Below, piece after piece: positions 30,836-39,598 of a DNA stretch of 47,677 nt. The first letter of the stretch is position 1; the number at the start of each line of letters is the position of its first letter. The translations under genes and the position numbers were made by a program. Source of the stretch: Treponema sp. (lineage in GTDB: Bacteria > Spirochaetota > Spirochaetia > Treponematales > Treponemataceae); the NCBI GenBank assembly GCA_016293645.1, contig JAEDDW010000007.1, positions 1 to 47,677 on the forward strand. Reading direction: 5' to 3'. The notes under the pieces were generated by a model. The model was not told the origin of the DNA. It saw only the letters and a program-made list of their open reading frames with translations, and did no database searches.

Positions 30836-32662
30836 ATGAAAATATTCAAAACGACAGTAGCGGTCTGCGTTGTTGCAGCTGCATTTTGTTCATGCGGGCA
30901 GAAAACGCCTGAGATGACACTTGCTGAAATTGAAGACTACCGCGCACATGCAGGACAGCATCTTCTTGAACGCACTCAGTACAAGCCATATACGGGGCAG
31001 GAATTTATTTCCGGAAAAACAGGCGGAACATGGAACGATTCCATCCTTTCAGATCCAAAAACTTTCAATCACCTGATCGCAGAACGTGATGGTTCTTCAA
31101 GCGGAATAATCGCCCAGACACAGGAAAGCCTTGTTGACTACAACGCAGTTACAAAGGAATGGGAACCGAGGGCTGCCTTTTTTGAGATTGAGACAGACGA
31201 AGAAAAAGGAACATTGACCGTTCATTATACTTTGCGTGATGGACTTCTGTGGTCATGGTATGGGAAAAAGGAAACCGTTCCTGTCACAAGTGATGATGTT
31301 GTCTACTGGTACAACGAAATTGAAGGTGATGCGGTTTTCCAGAGTTCCGGATACAGCGGACAGTTTCTTGAGATGGAAGACGGAAGCCAGGGACATATTG
31401 AATGCGTAAAGATTGACGACAGGCGCTTCGATTTCATTTTTCCGCGTATTGTTGCGGAACCACTCCTTACGACAAATTGCAGCCTTAAACCTTGTTTCAT
31501 TTACAGAAAGGCAAAGGAAGAAAAAGGTGCTGACGGCGTAAAGGATCTTTTCAATGCTTCCAGCGACCCAAAGGAAATTCCTTCCTGCGGCAAATGGCTT
31601 TTTGCTGAATACAGACCTGCCCAGAGAATCGTATATAAACGCAATCCAGATTTCTGGGAAAAAGATTCTGGCGGAAAATCACTTCCATATCCTGAAACTC
31701 TCATCTGTCAGATTGTCGGTGACCAGAATACTGAATATCTTCTCTTCAAACAGGGAAAGCTTGAAAGCTACGGACCGCGTCCTGAAGAAATAGATGAGGT
31801 TGTAAATTCACAGGGAAAAGATTATTCGGTCTACCGTGCAGACGGTTCTTTTTCCGCTCCATTCATTTCTTTCAATCAGAATCCCAAAAACAGGGAAAGC
31901 CAGTATTACAAGTGGTTCTGCAAAAAAGAGTTCCGTCAGGCCATGAGCTGTCTTTTGAATCGTGAAAGAATCATCCAGCAGACATATCGTGGACTTGCGG
32001 ATCCTTGTTACAGCTTCTTTGCAAAACCAAACGCATTCTATGATGACGGAATTACTCTTCAGTACCGCTATGATGTGAAACGTGCCCTTGATTTGCTTGA
32101 GTCCATCGGCATGAAGCGTGGTTCAGACGGAACAATGCGGGACTGGGAAAACAAGGCTGTTGAGTTTGACCTAACGATCAATAGTTCCAGCAGCACAATG
32201 AGTGACATAGCTCAGATAATAACTGACGAATGTTCGTTAGTAGGTATCAAGATAAATGTCCGCCAGACAGACTTCCAGAAGATAGTCGAAATGCTGACGG
32301 CAACTTACGACTGGCAGTCAATAATAATCGGTCTCAGCGGTGGAAGTATATTTCCGTCTCAGGGAAGCAACGTCTGGGTAAGCTACGGAAACCTTCACCT
32401 TTGGTATCCGTTGCAGGAAAGACCGGCGACGGAATGGGAAGCAAGGGTGGACTGGCTTTACAACAATGCAAGCTACACCATCGACAAAGTTCAGGCAAAA
32501 AAATACTGGGACGAATACCAGCGGATTTATCTTGAGCAGTGTCCGGTGATCTATCTTGTCAGCGCAAGAAGTTTCTACGCATTGAACAACCGGTGGGATC
32601 AGACCAACCTTTACTATGACAATATGTATGGTGCAAGAACGGAATATGTTTTTGCGCGTTAA
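30836..32662 (+). CDS. Oligopeptide/dipeptide ABC transporter substrate-binding lipoprotein (family 5)
   Basis: This 608-residue SBP_bac_5 protein has a lipoprotein signal (MKIFKTTVAVCVVAAAFCSC, lipidation at the second Cys). The family pattern follows: GGTWNDSILSDPKTFNHLIA, VDYNAVTKEWEPRAA, LRDGLLWSWYGKK, VTSDDVVYWYNEIEG, GKWLFAEYRPAQRIVYKRNP, KEFRQAMSCLLNRERI, and late DWQSIIIGLSGG. It should deliver peptides to the permeases encoded next. The start at 30836 follows GGTGGTGGG. Genes for permease, permease-ATPase and ATPase follow in the same direction, so the cluster encodes a complete importer. Confidence 0.9.
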   Translation: MKIFKTTVAVCVVAAAFCSCGQKTPEMTLAEIEDYRAHAGQHLLERTQYKPYTGQEFISGKTGGTWNDSILSDPKTFNHLIAERDGSSSGIIAQTQESLVDYNAVTKEWEPRAAFFEIETDEEKGTLTVHYTLRDGLLWSWYGKKETVPVTSDDVVYWYNEIEGDAVFQSSGYSGQFLEMEDGSQGHIECVKIDDRRFDFIFPRIVAEPLLTTNCSLKPCFIYRKAKEEKGADGVKDLFNASSDPKEIPSCGKWLFAEYRPAQRIVYKRNPDFWEKDSGGKSLPYPETLICQIVGDQNTEYLLFKQGKLESYGPRPEEIDEVVNSQGKDYSVYRADGSFSAPFISFNQNPKNRESQYYKWFCKKEFRQAMSCLLNRERIIQQTYRGLADPCYSFFAKPNAFYDDGITLQYRYDVKRALDLLESIGMKRGSDGTMRDWENKAVEFDLTINSSSSTMSDIAQIITDECSLVGIKINVRQTDFQKIVEMLTATYDWQSIIIGLSGGSIFPSQGSNVWVSYGNLHLWYPLQERPATEWEARVDWLYNNASYTIDKVQAKKYWDEYQRIYLEQCPVIYLVSARSFYALNNRWDQTNLYYDNMYGARTEYVFAR

Positions 32663-32676
32663 TCAACGGGGATAAA

Positions 32677-33774
32677 ATGAAAGTTTTCAATAAGATCAAA
32701 TCTACAGTTGTCTATCCATGGACTGTGTTCCGTAAAAAGGTGCCTCTTGGGTCGTTCATTCTGAGCCGCCTTGCCACCATGCTCGTGCTTCTTTATCTTC
32801 TTGGTTTTGCACTTTTTGGCCTCATGGAGCTTGCGCCGGGAGACATCGTCGACCAGATGATGAGCCAGCAGATCATGACTGAAATGTCTGCGGGCAAAGG
32901 AAACAAAAACCAGTCCACCCAGGATGCAAAATTTTCCGAGGAGCAGGAACAGAAGCTTCGTGAGGAATTTGGAATCGACAAGCCTTTCTATGTTCAGTAC
33001 AGCGCATGGCTCAAACGTGTCGTGGTTCATCATGATCTTGGGACAAGCCTGATTTCCCGAGCACCCGTAAGTTTTCTGATCCGTTCGCGCATCTGGAATT
33101 CCGTATTACTTAACATCATTTCCCTTGTTTTCATCACGGGCTTTTCTTTTTTGCTTGGCGTCTATTTTTCATCCAAAGCCGGAACACGGACGGACATTGC
33201 GGCAACATTCTTCGCATTGTTCTTCCATGCATTCCCGGGAATCCTTCTTTTGATTCTGCTTCAGCTTTTTGCATCTCTGTCAGGTCTTTTCCCGGTGACG
33301 GCCTATCCTGATTTTCCTTTTGATGAAGCACCGGTGAGATTTACATTCAGCTACATGCACCACATATTCCTTCCCTTGCTTGCCTCTTTCCTTGGGGGCA
33401 TAGGCGGAACAATGAGGATGATCCGTTCCACCATGCTTGACCAGATGGGAATGCCCTACATCATGGCCTTGCGTGCAAGGGGAATCAGCGAGCGACGGGT
33501 ATACCTTAACCACGCTTTCAAGAACACGCTCAATCCATACATCACAGGCAGCGCGAATCTTCTTGCCGGTCTTTTCAGCGGAAGCCTCATTCTTGAAATA
33601 ATTTTTGCATATCCAGGAATCGGCCGTCTCATGTACGAGGCAGTCACTCAGCAGGATGTAAACCTTGTTCTTGCCAACAGCATGTTCGTTTCGGCCCTTG
33701 TCCTTGCAGGCATGGTCATCTCGGACATTCTTCTTGCGGTTGTGGATCCACGCATTCGTTACGGAGCAAACTGA
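32677..33774 (+). CDS. Peptide ABC transporter permease, DppB/OppB type
   Basis: This 365-residue inner-membrane permease has an N-terminal helix (LATMLVLLYLLGFALFGLME), the family sequence APGDIVDQMM, and an extended loop of about 40 residues rich in Lys and Gln. Then come PVSFLIRSRIWNSVLLN and five further helices. The EAA loop reads ALRARGISERRVYLNHAFKN, the site that contacts the ATPase. It lies 14 bases after the binding protein. The gap after it is occupied by a palindromic repeat, though the operon probably continues. Confidence 0.92.
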   Translation: MKVFNKIKSTVVYPWTVFRKKVPLGSFILSRLATMLVLLYLLGFALFGLMELAPGDIVDQMMSQQIMTEMSAGKGNKNQSTQDAKFSEEQEQKLREEFGIDKPFYVQYSAWLKRVVVHHDLGTSLISRAPVSFLIRSRIWNSVLLNIISLVFITGFSFLLGVYFSSKAGTRTDIAATFFALFFHAFPGILLLILLQLFASLSGLFPVTAYPDFPFDEAPVRFTFSYMHHIFLPLLASFLGGIGGTMRMIRSTMLDQMGMPYIMALRARGISERRVYLNHAFKNTLNPYITGSANLLAGLFSGSLILEIIFAYPGIGRLMYEAVTQQDVNLVLANSMFVSALVLAGMVISDILLAVVDPRIRYGAN

Positions 33775-33786
33775 AGCGTGAAACAC

Positions 33787-33915
33787 GTCATTGGCAGCAT
33801 GACATATGGATTGCCACGCCGCTTTTCGGCTCGCAATGACGGGTGGAACAGGTTATAGCAGTGGCATAAAAGATACGTCATTGCGAGGAGCCGCAGGCGA
33901 CGAAGCAATCCATCA
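33787..33915. repeat. ATTGCGAG-type palindromic repeat, copy 2
   Basis: It opens CGTCATTGGCAGCATGAC and GGATTGCCACGCC, then CGGCTCGCAATGACG, and ends CGTCATTGCGAGGAGCC with CGAAGCAATCCATC. The halves are inversely oriented, so the whole can fold into a long hairpin. It separates two genes of one transporter operon by 156 bases. Confidence 0.65.
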
Positions 33916-33930
33916 TAGATAGGAGTAAGA

Positions 33931-35985
33931 ATGAAAAAAATATTTGAATACATAAAATCACGGCCTCTGGCCTTTGCCTCATTGATTTTCATTGGCCTTG
34001 TCTACCTTGTGATGATCTTTGCGGAATTTGTTGCGCCTTATCCTGCGACAAAGTCATTCCCGGAGAACACCTTTCACCCGGCAAACATCCAGCTTGGGAT
34101 CGACGGAATAAAAGTGCGCGAGTATCGGGTCCTTGAGCCAAGTACATGGCAGTATGCGAGGGTAAAGGACATAAAGCATAACTTTCGTTTGTTTGCCCGT
34201 GGCAGCGAGTACAGGATTCTGGGACTTTTCAAAACTAACGTTCATTTGTTTGGTACGGCAGACAGCGATTATCCGGTATATCTTCTTGGTGCGGACAATC
34301 TGGGCCGTGATCTTTTCAGCCGCATTGTTTACGGAAGCCGCATTTCCCTGACCATCGGTTTTGTGGCAAGTGCCGTGTCCCTTGTTCTTGCAATAATTTT
34401 TGGTGGACTTGCAGGTTTCTTTGGCGGAAAGACAGACTGGCTTGTAATGAGGTTCAGCGAGTTTTTCATGCTGATACCGGGACTCTACCTGATTCTTTTC
34501 CTTCGTTCTCTTTTGAATTCAAAAATGGACAGCGGAACTTCCTACATGATCATCACGGTTCTTCTTTCGCTCGTCGGCTGGCCTGGAAGTGCCAGGACTT
34601 TGCGCGGTATGGTTCATGCAATCAAGCGTGAGGAATTTGTCCAGAATGCGGTTCTTGAAGGAATGCCTTCACTGGTCATAATTTTCCGCCACATCATTCC
34701 GCAGATAACAAGCCTTCTAATCGTAAGTACCACACTTTCAATTCCGGGATTCATCATGAGCGAAACAACGTTGTCCTATCTTGGTCTTGGAATTGCAGAT
34801 CCGGCTGTAAGCTGGGGTAGCCTCATCAACCGTGACATTTCAACTTTGAATAATTTGAGGAATTTTCCATGGCTTCTTTTTCCGGTCTGGCTTCTGCTTC
34901 TTGTGACCCTGGCATTCAATTTCCTTGGTGATGCCCTGCGTGATTTCTATGATCCATATCATGCGGTGTTCAATAAAAAAACATTTGGCGCAAAAAAAAG
35001 AGTTCCTTCGCCGGAAGAAAATAAATCATCAGGCGGTAGTCAGGACAAAAAATTCCTTTCCGTTGAAAACCTGCACGTGACCTTTGATCTTCTGCGAGGA
35101 AACAAAAACGTAAAGATTCATGCGGTGCGCGGTGTAAGCTATTCCATGGACCAGGGAGAAATTCTTGGAATTGTTGGCGAAAGCGGCAGTGGAAAGTCAG
35201 TTTCATCTACTGCAATTCCGGGTCTTCATGGAGACAACGCAACCATCGAAGGAAAAATTTTCTTTGAGGGAACGGAACTTACATCTTTGGACAGAAACGA
35301 GCTTCGTGAATATCGTGGAAAGAAAATCGGCTACATTTTCCAGGAGCCGGGGCGTTCATTTGATCCGCTGCAGAATATCGGTTCCGTCTTTGAGGAGACT
35401 TTGAGGAATTCCAATCCGCAGCTTACGAAGGAAGAATGTGAAGAAAAAACGATAGAGCTTTTGAAGGAAGTAGGATTGCCTGATCCAGAAAAACGCCTTA
35501 AGAATTATCCGCACCAGTTCAGCGGTGGTCAGCTGCAGCGCATTTCAATTGCCCTTTCCCTTGCCCAGGACTGCAGCCTTCTCATTGCCGATGAACCTAC
35601 GACGGCTCTGGATGTGACGATCCAGGCGCAGATTGTGGAACTTCTTGCGGCCTTGAGGAAAAGCAGAAAACTTTCAATCATTTTCATAAGCCACAACATC
35701 GACCTTGTTGCTTCCTTGTGCGACAGGATCATAGTCATGTACGGCGGATTGATCATGGAAGAAGGCAGTTCCGCACAGATAATTGAAAATCCAAGGCACC
35801 CTTATACAAAGGCCCTGCTTGCTTCAAGCCCAAAATTCGGAAGTCACTACAAGGACGGAAAACTCACCGCCATCTCGGGCCGCGTGACTGATCCTGCAAA
35901 TCCGGAACCGGGTTGTCCTTTTGCACCGAGATGTTCACTTGCATCGGAAAAGTGCAGGGAATCAGGATACAACTGCGTAAGCTGA
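33931..35985 (+). CDS. Fused permease (DppC-like) and ATPase (DppD-like) of the peptide transporter
   Basis: Residues 1 to about 350 form a DppC/OppC-type permease (first helix at about 13-35, TM domain with LGADNLGRDLFSRIVYGSRI, EAA loop AIKREEFVQNAVLEGMPS). After a hydrophilic linker near 350-370, the ABC ATPase follows with Walker A GESGSGKS (416-423), Q loop FQEPGRSFDPL, signature SGGQLQR (about 531) and Walker B LLIADEPTTALD (about 549). The oligopeptide-transporter C-terminal cysteine motif GCPFAPRCSLASEKC is near residue 665. In most bacteria these are separate genes. The 684-residue chain has no internal stop or frameshift, so it is a true fusion. GGAG precedes the start. Confidence 0.9.
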   Translation: MKKIFEYIKSRPLAFASLIFIGLVYLVMIFAEFVAPYPATKSFPENTFHPANIQLGIDGIKVREYRVLEPSTWQYARVKDIKHNFRLFARGSEYRILGLFKTNVHLFGTADSDYPVYLLGADNLGRDLFSRIVYGSRISLTIGFVASAVSLVLAIIFGGLAGFFGGKTDWLVMRFSEFFMLIPGLYLILFLRSLLNSKMDSGTSYMIITVLLSLVGWPGSARTLRGMVHAIKREEFVQNAVLEGMPSLVIIFRHIIPQITSLLIVSTTLSIPGFIMSETTLSYLGLGIADPAVSWGSLINRDISTLNNLRNFPWLLFPVWLLLLVTLAFNFLGDALRDFYDPYHAVFNKKTFGAKKRVPSPEENKSSGGSQDKKFLSVENLHVTFDLLRGNKNVKIHAVRGVSYSMDQGEILGIVGESGSGKSVSSTAIPGLHGDNATIEGKIFFEGTELTSLDRNELREYRGKKIGYIFQEPGRSFDPLQNIGSVFEETLRNSNPQLTKEECEEKTIELLKEVGLPDPEKRLKNYPHQFSGGQLQRISIALSLAQDCSLLIADEPTTALDVTIQAQIVELLAALRKSRKLSIIFISHNIDLVASLCDRIIVMYGGLIMEEGSSAQIIENPRHPYTKALLASSPKFGSHYKDGKLTAISGRVTDPANPEPGCPFAPRCSLASEKCRESGYNCVS

Positions 35986-36033
35986 TGGTGGGCCAGTCGA
36001 ACCACCGGCATTTTTTAGATAAGGAAAACAACT

Positions 36034-36999
36034 ATGGAAAATGAGACAGTAATACAAGTATGCAACCTGAAAAAACGCTTTGGCCTTGATGCAGGATTTT
36101 TTGCAAAGGCAGACCAGCATGTCTATGCGGTGAACGATGTTTCCTTTGAGATAAAGAAAGGGCAGACCTATGGACTGGTTGGCGAAAGCGGCTGCGGAAA
36201 GACAACGACGGCAAGGCTTATGATCCGCATGTATGAATCTGATTCTGGCAGCGTGCTTTACTGCGCCGATGGTGGCTGTCAGGACGTTCAGAAGATGAAT
36301 AAGAAGCAGCTGGCCTTGTTCCGCGAGAAAGTGCGCTACGTGTTTCAGGATCCTTCCCGTTCATTGGACCCGCGCCTTACGGTCTATGACATTCTGACTT
36401 CTTCGCTGAAATATTCCTCAAAGTGGAAGGACAAGGAAGATGCCCGTGCAAAGGCTGCCGCAATCCTTGAAGAAACAGGCCTTGATGCAAAGGATTTGGA
36501 CAGAAAGCCGTCGGAATTTTCAGGCGGTCAGCGCCAGCGAATTTCCATTGCCCGTGGCCTCATAATGGAGCCGGAAGTTCTTGTCTGCGATGAAGTTGTA
36601 AGTGCCCTTGATGTAAGTGTTCAGGCCCAGATTCTGAATCTATTGCAGGATTTGAGGAAGAAAAGGGGACTTTCGTTTCTTTTCATTGCCCATGACCTTA
36701 AGGTTTCATGTTGGTTCTGTGACACCATCGGCGTAATGTACCGTGGAATGCTTGTGGAAGAAGGGCCTGCAAAGGACATGTATAAAGATGCAGTTCATCC
36801 TTATACACAGGCACTCTTTGCAGGAGCAGGCGGAAATTATAAAATTGAAAAAAACGGAGAAATGAACACACTGCTTGAATCTCCAAAAGGCTGCCCCTAT
36901 GCACACCGATGTTCCAGGGCAAGTGAAAGGTGCTTTTCTGAAATTCCGGAATGGAAGGAATTAAAGAAAGAGCATAAGGTCAGGTGTTTCAATATTTGA
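36034..36999 (+). CDS. Peptide ABC transporter ATPase, DppF/OppF type
   Basis: This 321-residue ATPase has Walker A GESGCGKT (50-57), Q loop FQDPSRSLDPRLT, signature SGGQRQR (about 163), Walker B VLVCDEVVSALDVS and switch His in FIAHDLKV, then the C-terminal motif GCPYAHRCSRASERC. The Walker B tail reads DEVVSALD rather than DEPTSALD, a common OppF variant. It pairs with the ATPase half of the fused protein to power import. The 48-base gap before it contains a GGTGG/CCACC hairpin followed by a T run, which could reduce read-through. Confidence 0.92.
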   Translation: MENETVIQVCNLKKRFGLDAGFFAKADQHVYAVNDVSFEIKKGQTYGLVGESGCGKTTTARLMIRMYESDSGSVLYCADGGCQDVQKMNKKQLALFREKVRYVFQDPSRSLDPRLTVYDILTSSLKYSSKWKDKEDARAKAAAILEETGLDAKDLDRKPSEFSGGQRQRISIARGLIMEPEVLVCDEVVSALDVSVQAQILNLLQDLRKKRGLSFLFIAHDLKVSCWFCDTIGVMYRGMLVEEGPAKDMYKDAVHPYTQALFAGAGGNYKIEKNGEMNTLLESPKGCPYAHRCSRASERCFSEIPEWKELKKEHKVRCFNI

Positions 37000-37002
37000 A
37001 AA

Positions 37003-38910
37003 TTAATAAAAAAGCCTAATGGAACCTCCTGCACTGTGTTTTGTTCTGCGGAAATCTCCTGAAAAACTGTAAAAAGCATTAAGTGAAAGATGCTGGTGCA
37101 GTGAAAGTCTTTCTTCTGCTCTAGCTTCAAACCTTGTATGCTCTATATCAAAAGGAGACTGATATACGGAACCTGAAATTTTCTGCTTCCATATTCCTGC
37201 CGTAGTAATGAATCCAATCTCAGCACCGCCAAGAATGTCCGTGTAATAGTCATACCTTGGGGCAAAGAAACTGTCGCCTCCGACTAGGACATAGGCCTGT
37301 GTGCAAGGCAGAATGAAGTTGCTTATTCCCACGGCGCCCTTAAAGTGGCCAGCCAGGGTTTCCTTTCCGTCCTTGTAAAGGTTTTGTTCAACACCAGCCC
37401 TTAACAGAAATCCTTTTTTAGGAATAAAACTGTCATATACCGGCATAGAAACAATGTTTACAATGTCTGCATACCTAAGGGAAATCTTTTTTTCAAAAAC
37501 ATTGTATCTTAGATTTGCAGTGCAGAATTCAATTTGTGAATTTGGAGAATATCCATCATCCCTGTCCATCATGTTATGTGAAAGAAGACGGAAACTGGCA
37601 TCTGTAAAAAAATCACCGTCATCAAAGCCGGTTCCGGTACTAATCATGTGTGAACCATGAGGATTCTGAGGTTGAGAAGTTGGAACTGGAATTTCAAAAG
37701 CTAAAGATTTTTCACACTTTATTTTATTTCTTTCTGTAAGAACTTCTATAAACCGTTTCTGATATTCTTTTTGAGTAATTTTATTATCTGACAGTAGAAA
37801 TTTTAAATAGTCTGATGCAAATTCCAGAAGATTAGCCTTTTCTTCATCACTCAGACCTTCTGGTATATTTGAAATTTCAGCTTTGCCCAGACATAATTTC
37901 TTTACAAACTTTTTCTGACTGTAATTCATAAAGCTTTTTTCATGCATCATTTTTGAATACATAGAAGGCCTGAATTCAGCATTACCAAGAAGACCATGTT
38001 TTTTTAGTTTTCTCATTACCTGAACAGGTTCAACAACAAGAGAACGTTCTTCCGTAAGTTTTGTATCAGGACGCGCAACTTCTATTGGAAAAAGAATACA
38101 GTAAGCGCAGTTTTCATCAAGAAAAAAATAATCTGTATAAGTAAAACTCATTTCAAGAATATGACGAAGCATTGTATCATTCTGATCATCTGAAAGATTG
38201 AGTTTGTATTCCCAGGTGTCACGCATATCAAGATAACTGTATTGTGTAATTTGTTTATAATATGGAACAATTTCATAGCGGCCAGGATATGCTCCAAAAA
38301 TTCCCTTAATTGCATAAATTAAACTTGGAGGATCTGTTGCAATAGCCCCATAATTTATAGACATGCCTGCAAGGTGAGGAGTATTTTCACTTTCAATAAG
38401 AAAAAAAAGATGTCCAAACATGGAAACAGGACTGTTCATGTAAGCCGCAGGAAAAACAAGATAAAAGGACTTTACTTTAAGCATTTCCTTTATTTTGGCA
38501 TATTCAGTATCACCATCATAAGGAAGCTGGTTTTTATCTATATTCAGTTTATTGCAAAGCCACTTATAGCGTGAACTGTATTTATAAGTAGGGTGAATCA
38601 CATCTTCCTTTTTTTCATCGAAGAAAGAATGAATTGTTGCTTCAAGTTCAGCCTTAGGATTTTTTTTACCGTCAGGTGCAAGAAAAAAATTTTTATCATC
38701 AAGAAGACTTTTATAACCGGTTATGCTTTTTTTATAATGACAAAGAAGAAGCCAGTAGTCATCTTTATATAAAGAAAGTTCTTCAGCTTTTTTTATAAGT
38801 GATGTTTCGTATTCTGTTTGAGAGAAAAGTTTAAATGGAATAATAAGTATAAACAAAAAAAGCAGACTGCGTAATGACAATCTGCTTTTCTCCAAAAACT
38901 TGATTTGCAT
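37003..38910 (-). CDS. DUF4105 outer-membrane or periplasmic protein
   Basis: This 635-residue exported protein has a signal peptide (LRSLLFLFILIIPFKLFSQ). The N-terminal third has the DUF4105 (Lnb N-terminal) signatures: YLVFPAAYMNSPVSMFGHLF, GMSINYGAIATDP, GIFGAYPGRYEIVPY, YSYLDMRDTWEYKLNLSDDQ and FFLDENCAYCIL with conserved Asn/Cys. The last 200 residues are beta-rich and end in aromatic RLFY, as in a barrel. The 5' two-thirds of the gene is strikingly AT-rich compared with the 3' third and the neighbouring ABC genes. Function is unknown; the catalytic-looking His/Asn/Cys set suggests an NlpC/P60-like enzyme. The DUF3015 gene lies four bases upstream in the same operon. Confidence 0.82.
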   Translation of the reverse strand: MQIKFLEKSRLSLRSLLFLFILIIPFKLFSQTEYETSLIKKAEELSLYKDDYWLLLCHYKKSITGYKSLLDDKNFFLAPDGKKNPKAELEATIHSFFDEKKEDVIHPTYKYSSRYKWLCNKLNIDKNQLPYDGDTEYAKIKEMLKVKSFYLVFPAAYMNSPVSMFGHLFFLIESENTPHLAGMSINYGAIATDPPSLIYAIKGIFGAYPGRYEIVPYYKQITQYSYLDMRDTWEYKLNLSDDQNDTMLRHILEMSFTYTDYFFLDENCAYCILFPIEVARPDTKLTEERSLVVEPVQVMRKLKKHGLLGNAEFRPSMYSKMMHEKSFMNYSQKKFVKKLCLGKAEISNIPEGLSDEEKANLLEFASDYLKFLLSDNKITQKEYQKRFIEVLTERNKIKCEKSLAFEIPVPTSQPQNPHGSHMISTGTGFDDGDFFTDASFRLLSHNMMDRDDGYSPNSQIEFCTANLRYNVFEKKISLRYADIVNIVSMPVYDSFIPKKGFLLRAGVEQNLYKDGKETLAGHFKGAVGISNFILPCTQAYVLVGGDSFFAPRYDYYTDILGGAEIGFITTAGIWKQKISGSVYQSPFDIEHTRFEARAEERLSLHQHLSLNAFYSFSGDFRRTKHSAGGSIRLFY

Positions 38911-38914
38911 CAAA

Positions 38915-39358
38915 TTAGATTGCGAATGAATGAATTCTTGCTGCTACTTCTTCTGCTGTTACATCGCTAGATGTATAAATGTTGCTGAAGTTGTCCTTAA
39001 GTGTGCTCTTGAAAGAAGCTTTGTCAGAAACTGCAAGCATGTCTGCAAGAACGTCAAGGTATTCACCTTCACCCATTGCAATGTCCTGTGCAAGACCGTC
39101 CATGTTGTCTGCAACGAAGTTCTTTGTATCTACGAGAGCAATAGCTTCCCCTTCACGATATCCCAAAGTACCTGTTGTAATGGCAAATGCACCGTTTGCA
39201 CAACATCCGTTCAAAATAGAACCAAGGATTTCCCATCCTTTTCCAGATTTGCCCTGAAGCAAAACACGACCAAGACCAGCACCGATATTGTCAGCAAATA
39301 CGCCTGCTGAAGCACCGATTACCAACGCAACAGTTGCTGCAAGAACCTTCTTATTCAT
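38915..39358 (-). CDS. DUF3015 small exported protein
   Basis: This 147-residue protein has a signal peptide (MNKKVLAATVALVIGASAGV, cleaved near FADN). The DUF3015 pattern follows: GAGLGRVLLQGKSGKGWEIL, then NGCCANGAFAITTGTLG. The rest is helical and acidic (QDIAMGEGEYLDVLADMLAV), ending EEVAARIHSFAI. The start at 39358 has AAAGGAG. It is preceded by a strong promoter and followed after four bases by the DUF4105 gene. The DUF3015-DUF4105 neighbourhood is, from memory, seen in other Gram-negatives, so they may act together in the envelope. Confidence 0.75.
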   Translation of the reverse strand: MNKKVLAATVALVIGASAGVFADNIGAGLGRVLLQGKSGKGWEILGSILNGCCANGAFAITTGTLGYREGEAIALVDTKNFVADNMDGLAQDIAMGEGEYLDVLADMLAVSDKASFKSTLKDNFSNIYTSSDVTAEEVAARIHSFAI

Positions 39359-39391
39359 AATAAACTCCTTTAAAAATAAGATTCTAGATAA

Positions 39392-39419
39392 AGTATACTT
39401 CAAAAAAGGCATTTGTCAA
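39392..39419 (-). promoter_or_regulatory. Promoter of the DUF3015-DUF4105 operon
   Basis: On the minus strand TTGACA (39414-39419), 16 bases, then TATACT (39392-39397), about 33 bases before the ATG. Confidence 0.65.
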
Positions 39420-39531
39420 TAAATATTAGCTTATGCTTATGCAGTTTATTTGAAAATTAATGTTAAATACTGATTTTTGTTATCGACAGTTCATAATCAA
39501 TTCAAAATATTCCTAAGTTCGGATTGAATAA

Positions 39532-39560
39532 TTGTTTTTTTTCAATAGATACGGTATAAT
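39532..39560 (+). promoter_or_regulatory. Promoter of pheT
   Basis: TTGTTT (39532-39537) and TATAAT (39555-39560) with a 17-base spacer. The ATG follows 39 bases after the -10 box, preceded by GAGGA. Confidence 0.55.
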
Positions 39561-39598
39561 TTTCCCCAAATTATTTTTTACCTATGTAGAGGACTCTT

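Noticed and set aside
35986..36033. Terminator between the fused permease-ATPase gene and the second ATPase gene
   Set aside because: A GGTGG/CCACC hairpin followed by a short T run is present, but the stem is only 5 bp and the genes clearly form one transporter. At most partial attenuation is expected.
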